Source of the DNA: Balamuthia mandrillaris
Lineage: Eukaryota; Discosea; Longamoebia; Balamuthiidae
Assembly: GCA_031835245.1 (NCBI GenBank)
Contig: JAVKOQ010000115.1
Location: 1-64,000 of the forward strand
Reading direction: 5' to 3'
Length of the DNA stretch: 64,000 nt
Below the pieces are notes generated by a model that was given only the letters and a program-made list of their open reading frames with translations, was not told the DNA's origin and made no database searches. Both the position numbers and the translations under genes were made by a program. Shown here one piece after another: positions 59,554 through 64,000 of this stretch (positions are counted from its first letter, which is position 1; every line of letters begins with the position of its first letter).

Positions 59554-62247
59554 TTACTGCTCTGCCGCTTCAAAGCGCTCGCCAGCATGAGCAGTATCGG
59601 CGGAGGTATCAACAGAAGATGGAGAAGAGAAAGAGAAGGAGGAGAAGGAGGCTAGCGCCGTAGCAGCTGCCGCTGTGGTAGCCGCAAAGAAGGAGGTGCG
59701 TGATGCTGACGATTGTGTGATTTGGGAGGGTGAAGACGAAGAGGATGTTGAGGTTTGTGCAGATGACGACAAAGAGAGTGCTGTGGTGTCCGTGTTCGTG
59801 TCAACAGTGCCGGCACTTGTCATGTGGGTGGCTACAGGGGCACCAGCAACAGCAGACGTTGATGGAGCAATGATATTGGTAGTGGTGGTAGTGGCGTTGC
59901 ATTGTTGCTCCTCTGCACCAGCGGTGGCAGCGGCAGTTGGCGAGGAGGGTATTACGGCAGTGTCGACGATAGAGGTGACTTTCCCCTCATGAGGAAGCAG
60001 CGGTTGCTGATTTTGGGGGGTGGAGGAGATAGTTTCGGTGGTGTTGGTAGGTGGTTCTGTTTCAGTAGTTTGGTCAGTTGTTAGGGTGGATGGAGAAGAA
60101 GGGGCAAGGGGAGAAGAAGAAGCAGAAGCAACTTTTCGCTTTCGTTTAGGGCGCCAGCGATTGCCTCCCTTTCGTTTGATTTTCCGTTTTACGGTCTGGG
60201 GAGTTGGTTCCTCTGGGGTGACATTCGCGTTGTTATTGTTTTCGGTGGGCGTGTTGTCAGTGTGACACTTGTGGCAGAACCAGTCTCCCTCTGGAATGAC
60301 AGTGAGCGGGATGGACATGCACCATAGGTGCCACCCTCCATTACATTTGTCGCACAACACGAGTTCTTCGTCATGCTCCCCAGATCCGCAGCCTTCGCAC
60401 ACAATCTCTTCTACTGGTAGCATAGAAGGAGTCTCTTCCTCTTCTTCTTGCTCTTTTCCTTCTTCGGCCTCCTCTTCCATTTCCTTCTTTCGCTTCGCCT
60501 TGTACTTGCTCTTGGGAGTTTTAGGGATGACTCGTTTCTTGATTGGTAGCTGTATTTTTCTCTTGTTTTTGAGTTTGGTATTGGCAGGACCAGTCTTCCC
60601 CTTGGATTTAGTCTTGTCCTTGGCCTTCGCCTTGTCTTTGTCTTTGGACTTGACAGTGAGTTTGGTTTTAGCTTTGGTTTTGGTTATAGCATTGCCCTTG
60701 ACTTTCGTGTCCATGTTGTTGGCGCTGTGTATTTTTACCGAATTCTTCGATGCACTGCTTGTTCGGCTTTTTGGTACGTTCTTCTCGTCTTTCTGTTTTT
60801 TGTTGTTAACGGCTTTTTCTTTCTTTTCCTCTCTCGCAGAAGGCCTGGAAAAGTCCGTTTGCATCTCAGGTGTCGCTAGGATTGCACTGACCCGCCTCAC
60901 TCTGCCACTTCTTCTACTGGGAATGGGAGTTTCGCTGGGTATAGGAACAGTTTTCTGTTTCTTGGTTGGATGTGGTTGCTTTTGTGGGTCAGAGGAGCTG
61001 ATATCTTTGGATGTTGTTGTGGACGTTAGAACGGGCGATTTCCTCTTCGAACCACTGCGATCAGTTGCTCCTAAGTGAGGTGAAGGCGGTGCGTTCGGTC
61101 GCAGAAGAATGTCGTCCTCTTCCTCCATGTTGTTTTCCTTTTCGTCTACTTTGGCACATTTGGGGTTTCTACGTTTTGCTTTTCTCTCTTTGCCGCCATT
61201 GCTCTTTGGAGTCGCTTCAGTAGCGGCAGTAGAGATTGATTCCTGAGCCTTGTTGCGAGAAGAGGAGAGGCCATTGCGCATTTCTCTATCTGCCACTTTC
61301 AAGCTGCGAAGCCGAGAGGATAGCTTCGCCTTGCCGCCACTTTTGCCTCCTCCTGCGCGTCTTAGCAGAGCCTTCTTTCTCTTGACACCAAATTCTAGTA
61401 CCGCAACATGATTACTGCCATAAGGAAGCACGTTCAAGCAATTGCCAAGCTTAGTGGGATCTTCCTGGTGTGACACGATGTTATACTGCATCTTAGGTTG
61501 CAGTGACAGAAATCGGTGCTGTGTTTTGTCTTCCACATCCTTGCTTTCTTCCGCAGAGCCACTTCCCCCTGCACTGCCACCACCAAACAGCTTCATCCGA
61601 ATAGCCATAGCTGCGTTGAGGTAAGGATCTGACTCGTCGTTATTCTCCTCAACCTCGTCTCTTGCTTCTTTTGCTTTCGCATGTTCTTCTGCTTTTTCTT
61701 CCTTGTCATTTTCCTTCCTATTTGTGTTTTCGTGAGTCCCATTAGCCTCAGCACCAGCACCACAGGCTAACGTCTGCCTCAGGCGACTGATTCGTTCCAT
61801 GCTCTTGGCAACTTGGAGGTGGTGCTTCCCGTACACCTCCTTCCGCAGAGCCAAAACGAGCTGACAGAGGTCAAGGGCATCTGCCCCTTCTCCCAAATCC
61901 TCGTAGCGCAGGCTCAGAAGGTCCAGCTGGAAGCTGAGGTCCGCCAGCCAGCCCCCGTGCTGCGTTCGTTTGGCCTCGTCGCAGCACTGCAACAGCTCTG
62001 CTTTCCGCTTATGGCACCACTGCAACAGATTTGCTTTCGGTGCTTTGGGAAGAAAAGTAGAGGAGGCTGAGGCAAGAGAGGGAGTGGAGGCTGACGACGT
62101 AGCAGAAGCGGCACCCAGGAGAGAGGCTGTCGGTTGTTCTCCCTGCATTGCGTTCGGTGTGGTTGACTGGGTGGAAGAGGAAGACGGTGACAGCTCTTGA
62201 GGCAGAGAGGGGGAAGTAGCGTCGCACGGCCGCCGATCCGTTTCCAT
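59554..62247 (-). CDS. TPR and PHD-finger chromatin-type protein
   Basis: Single-exon frame of about 897 residues. Near the N-terminus is a short helical region like kinesin-light-chain TPRs (LSLRYEDLGEGADALDLCQL, VYGKHHLQVAKSMERI). A long Lys-rich middle with many nuclear-localisation-like clusters follows. A PHD zinc finger reads CEGCGSGEHDEELVLCDKC, then WHLWCM and WFCHKC (Cys4-His-Cys3). The rest is Ser/Thr low complexity. PHD fingers bind histone H3 tails, so a chromatin role is likely. The first ATG is at 62245-62247. An acceptor-like GCAACAG just upstream hints at a 5' UTR intron. Confidence 0.7.
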   Translation of the reverse strand: METDRRPCDATSPSLPQELSPSSSSTQSTTPNAMQGEQPTASLLGAASATSSASTPSLASASSTFLPKAPKANLLQWCHKRKAELLQCCDEAKRTQHGGWLADLSFQLDLLSLRYEDLGEGADALDLCQLVLALRKEVYGKHHLQVAKSMERISRLRQTLACGAGAEANGTHENTNRKENDKEEKAEEHAKAKEARDEVEENNDESDPYLNAAMAIRMKLFGGGSAGGSGSAEESKDVEDKTQHRFLSLQPKMQYNIVSHQEDPTKLGNCLNVLPYGSNHVAVLEFGVKRKKALLRRAGGGKSGGKAKLSSRLRSLKVADREMRNGLSSSRNKAQESISTAATEATPKSNGGKERKAKRRNPKCAKVDEKENNMEEEDDILLRPNAPPSPHLGATDRSGSKRKSPVLTSTTTSKDISSSDPQKQPHPTKKQKTVPIPSETPIPSRRSGRVRRVSAILATPEMQTDFSRPSAREEKKEKAVNNKKQKDEKNVPKSRTSSASKNSVKIHSANNMDTKVKGNAITKTKAKTKLTVKSKDKDKAKAKDKTKSKGKTGPANTKLKNKRKIQLPIKKRVIPKTPKSKYKAKRKKEMEEEAEEGKEQEEEEETPSMLPVEEIVCEGCGSGEHDEELVLCDKCNGGWHLWCMSIPLTVIPEGDWFCHKCHTDNTPTENNNNANVTPEEPTPQTVKRKIKRKGGNRWRPKRKRKVASASSSPLAPSSPSTLTTDQTTETEPPTNTTETISSTPQNQQPLLPHEGKVTSIVDTAVIPSSPTAAATAGAEEQQCNATTTTTNIIAPSTSAVAGAPVATHMTSAGTVDTNTDTTALSLSSSAQTSTSSSSSPSQITQSSASRTSFFAATTAAAATALASFSSFSFSSPSSVDTSADTAHAGERFEAAEQ

Positions 62248-62562
62248 TATTACTGTTGCTGCCAAAACGAAAATTCAAGTAAAAGCGGGTCTGATGTCCC
62301 AGCCAGTGGCACGAAAACCGAGGCAAATGTCTGTATGCAAGCTTCACAACGAGCGGGCACGCCTTCGTGTGGTTTCCTCTCTGAAGTGGTATACACTACG
62401 CTCCAAAGTGATGGAAGAGATTTTGGTCTTGGTGTGTTTTCCTTTGCTTGGGTGGGTTTGTGTGCGCGCGTTGCTGCACATGCATACAGACGCACCACCA
62501 GATTAACCAACCAAATGAGGTGGTGAAAAGGCTCGCCCACCCACCCCTTCCACAATACAAGC

Positions 62563-62597
<35 letters not shown>

Positions 62598-63021
62598 ATC
62601 GGTTCCTCCTTGCCGCACTGAGATCCGCCTCACACAAACAACAACACAAATAACTGTCGACAATAGAGGTGACATGTGTAATTGATCGTGTCGTCATGAA
62701 ATACGCGTATTAAAAAAATACTGTAGGGAAAGCAAAAAATAAGAGAAGTTGGAAAAAAAAAAGTGTAGTGGTGGTGGGGGTGCTGCAGCAGAAAAGTTGG
62801 GCCGACTTCCCTTTTTTTCCCTTTTGATTGTTGCCCTGCCCCCTCTTTCTCTCTGTCTGTCTTTCTTGTAGTAATTTTTGTGTGCAACAACAAGCTCCAG
62901 TCACTACACTAAGTATTGACCTTGGTGGTTCACACCTGCACACTCCCCAAAAAACCCTCCACCAGGAGAAATTATTCGACAGAAGCATTCCACAAACTCC
63001 AAAAAAAAAAACAAAAGAAAT
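62248..63021. other. divergent promoter region, PHD protein and dynamin, with (CAA)n
   Basis: No gene. A (CAA)n trinucleotide tract fills about 62560-62597. GTCGAC lies at 62656-62661. A pyrimidine tract with AG near 62815-62870 may be a 5' UTR intron end of the dynamin gene. Confidence 0.55.
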
Positions 63022-64000
63022 ATGGAACAACTCATCCCAATCATCAACAAGCTTCAAGATGTCTTCAACGCCATTGGCATGGAGTCTTTTGATCTCCCTC
63101 AAATCGTGGTGGTTGGCAGTCAATCCAGCGGCAAAAGCTCCGTCTTGGAAAATGTGGTGGGCAGGGACTTTTTGCCGCGAGGCATGGGCATCGTGACTCG
63201 GCGTCCCTTGGTCCTCCAACTCATCAATCTTCCCTCCAACTCGAGCGCTGGCAGCAGCAACGGCAAAGAAGGCGATGACGAAGGTACAGCACTTTTTTCC
63301 CCCTTTCTATGCTGCACTGCAAGAAGAAAGCAAACAGCTTGCTGATGGTTAAATCAACACAACCAAAGATCGTTTCAAAGAGTGGGGAGAGTTCTTGCAC
63401 AAACCAAACGAGCTCTTTTATGACTTTGATGCCATAAGGGAGGAGATTCAGAAAGAAACGGACCGTCTTTCCGGCAAAAACAAGGGCATATCGCATAACC
63501 CAATCAACCTCAAGATCTACTCGCCACATGTCTTGAATCTTACTCTTGTCGACTTGCCGGGTATCACAAGGGTTTGTACTTTTTGTTAAAAAATGTTTTT
63601 AACTTGCTTGAGTGACATTATTTACACCCGTTCCCAACCAGGTCCCTGTAGGAGATCAACCAACCGACATTGAAGCACAGATTAGGGAAATGGTGTTGAA
63701 ATATATTACCAAGCCGAACGCTATCATTTTGGCTGTTACGGCTGCCAATACTGATCTTTCGAATTCCGATGCCTTGAAGCTTGCTCGGGATGTTGACCCT
63801 GAGGGTGAGTTCTACCAATTCATTTCTTGAAGTTGGCCAACTTTTGTGACACCTTCTCTCTCTCTCTCTCTCTCTTTCACCAACAGGCAACCGCACAATC
63901 GGAGTCATCACAAAGATTGATTTGATGGACAAGGGAACTGATGCTGCGGACGTGCTGCAAGGCCAAGTCATTCCATTGCGTTTGGGCTACATCGGAGTGA
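63022..64000 (+). CDS. dynamin-family GTPase (partial, runs off the window)
   Basis: Membrane-remodelling GTPase of the Vps1/DRP1 type. GTPase motifs are all visible: G1 [21 protein letters not shown]2 within [16 protein letters not shown]3 LVDLPGIT and G4 [29 protein letters not shown] fits the family. The N-terminus [15 protein letters not shown] is the usual BSE helix. Introns near 63280-63365, 63572-63640 and 63805-63887 (CT repeat at 63857-63884). The window ends within the GTPase domain, so vacuolar versus mitochondrial type cannot be decided. Confidence 0.95.

Overview
This is a nuclear genome segment from a free-living protist, most likely an amoebozoan of the Acanthamoeba/Balamuthia kind. 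That placement is inferred from gene content and style, not from a database match. The evidence is: spliceosomal GT-AG introns in almost every gene; short intergenic gaps; Ser/Gln/Glu low-complexity inserts; and clearly eukaryotic genes such as dyskerin, TFIIH p52, CDK8, a Rab GTPase, dynamin, CAP, a Nab2-like protein, MIC19 and beta-MPP. There is also a single-pass receptor kinase and BTB, ankyrin and ARM proteins of the sort large amoeba genomes carry. Many introns hold (CT)n or similar pyrimidine repeats on the sense strand, and most long shadow reading frames arise from these.

Layout: 0.1-4.5 kb has two unidentified proteins, a membrane sulfotransferase and one unresolved + strand gene. 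4.7-14 kb holds, all on the minus strand, an RNA ligase-polynucleotide kinase fusion, a CLU-family protein with TPRs, and an RlaP-type nucleotidyltransferase fused to a second RNA ligase. 14-20 kb has a TPR-MYND-SET protein and an FG-GAP/Calx-beta receptor kinase. 20-26 kb has Hsp20 with a heat-shock element, an F-box/MORN-like protein and a double-BTB protein. 26.5-37.2 kb has dyskerin with two candidate C/D snoRNAs in its introns, TFIIH p52, Nab2/ZC3H14, transketolase and MIC19. 37.6-47.2 kb has an ENOD93-like small membrane protein, CDK8, an ankyrin-BTB-patatin protein, an ARM-repeat protein and NAC-beta. 47.8-64 kb has an unusual Rab2-like GTPase, beta-MPP, CAP, an HPS5 homologue, a TPR/PHD-finger protein and the start of a dynamin.

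The most notable content is RNA-centred. The first two dyskerin introns, unlike most introns here, are not simple repeats. Each contains a convincing box C/D snoRNA whose guides match universally conserved 18S rRNA; one has the same guide as vertebrate U16/SNORD16. Two differently built RNA-sealing enzymes lie within 9 kb. Regulatory signals include a ~42-bp-period array of TGACGTCA and GAGGGGT motifs between Nab2 and transketolase, a perfect three-unit heat-shock element upstream of Hsp20, and recurrent GTCGAC palindromes just upstream of start codons.

Gene spans run from start codon to stop codon and include introns. Exon joins were checked by reading-frame phase where stated; the others are approximate. 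No RNA evidence was available.
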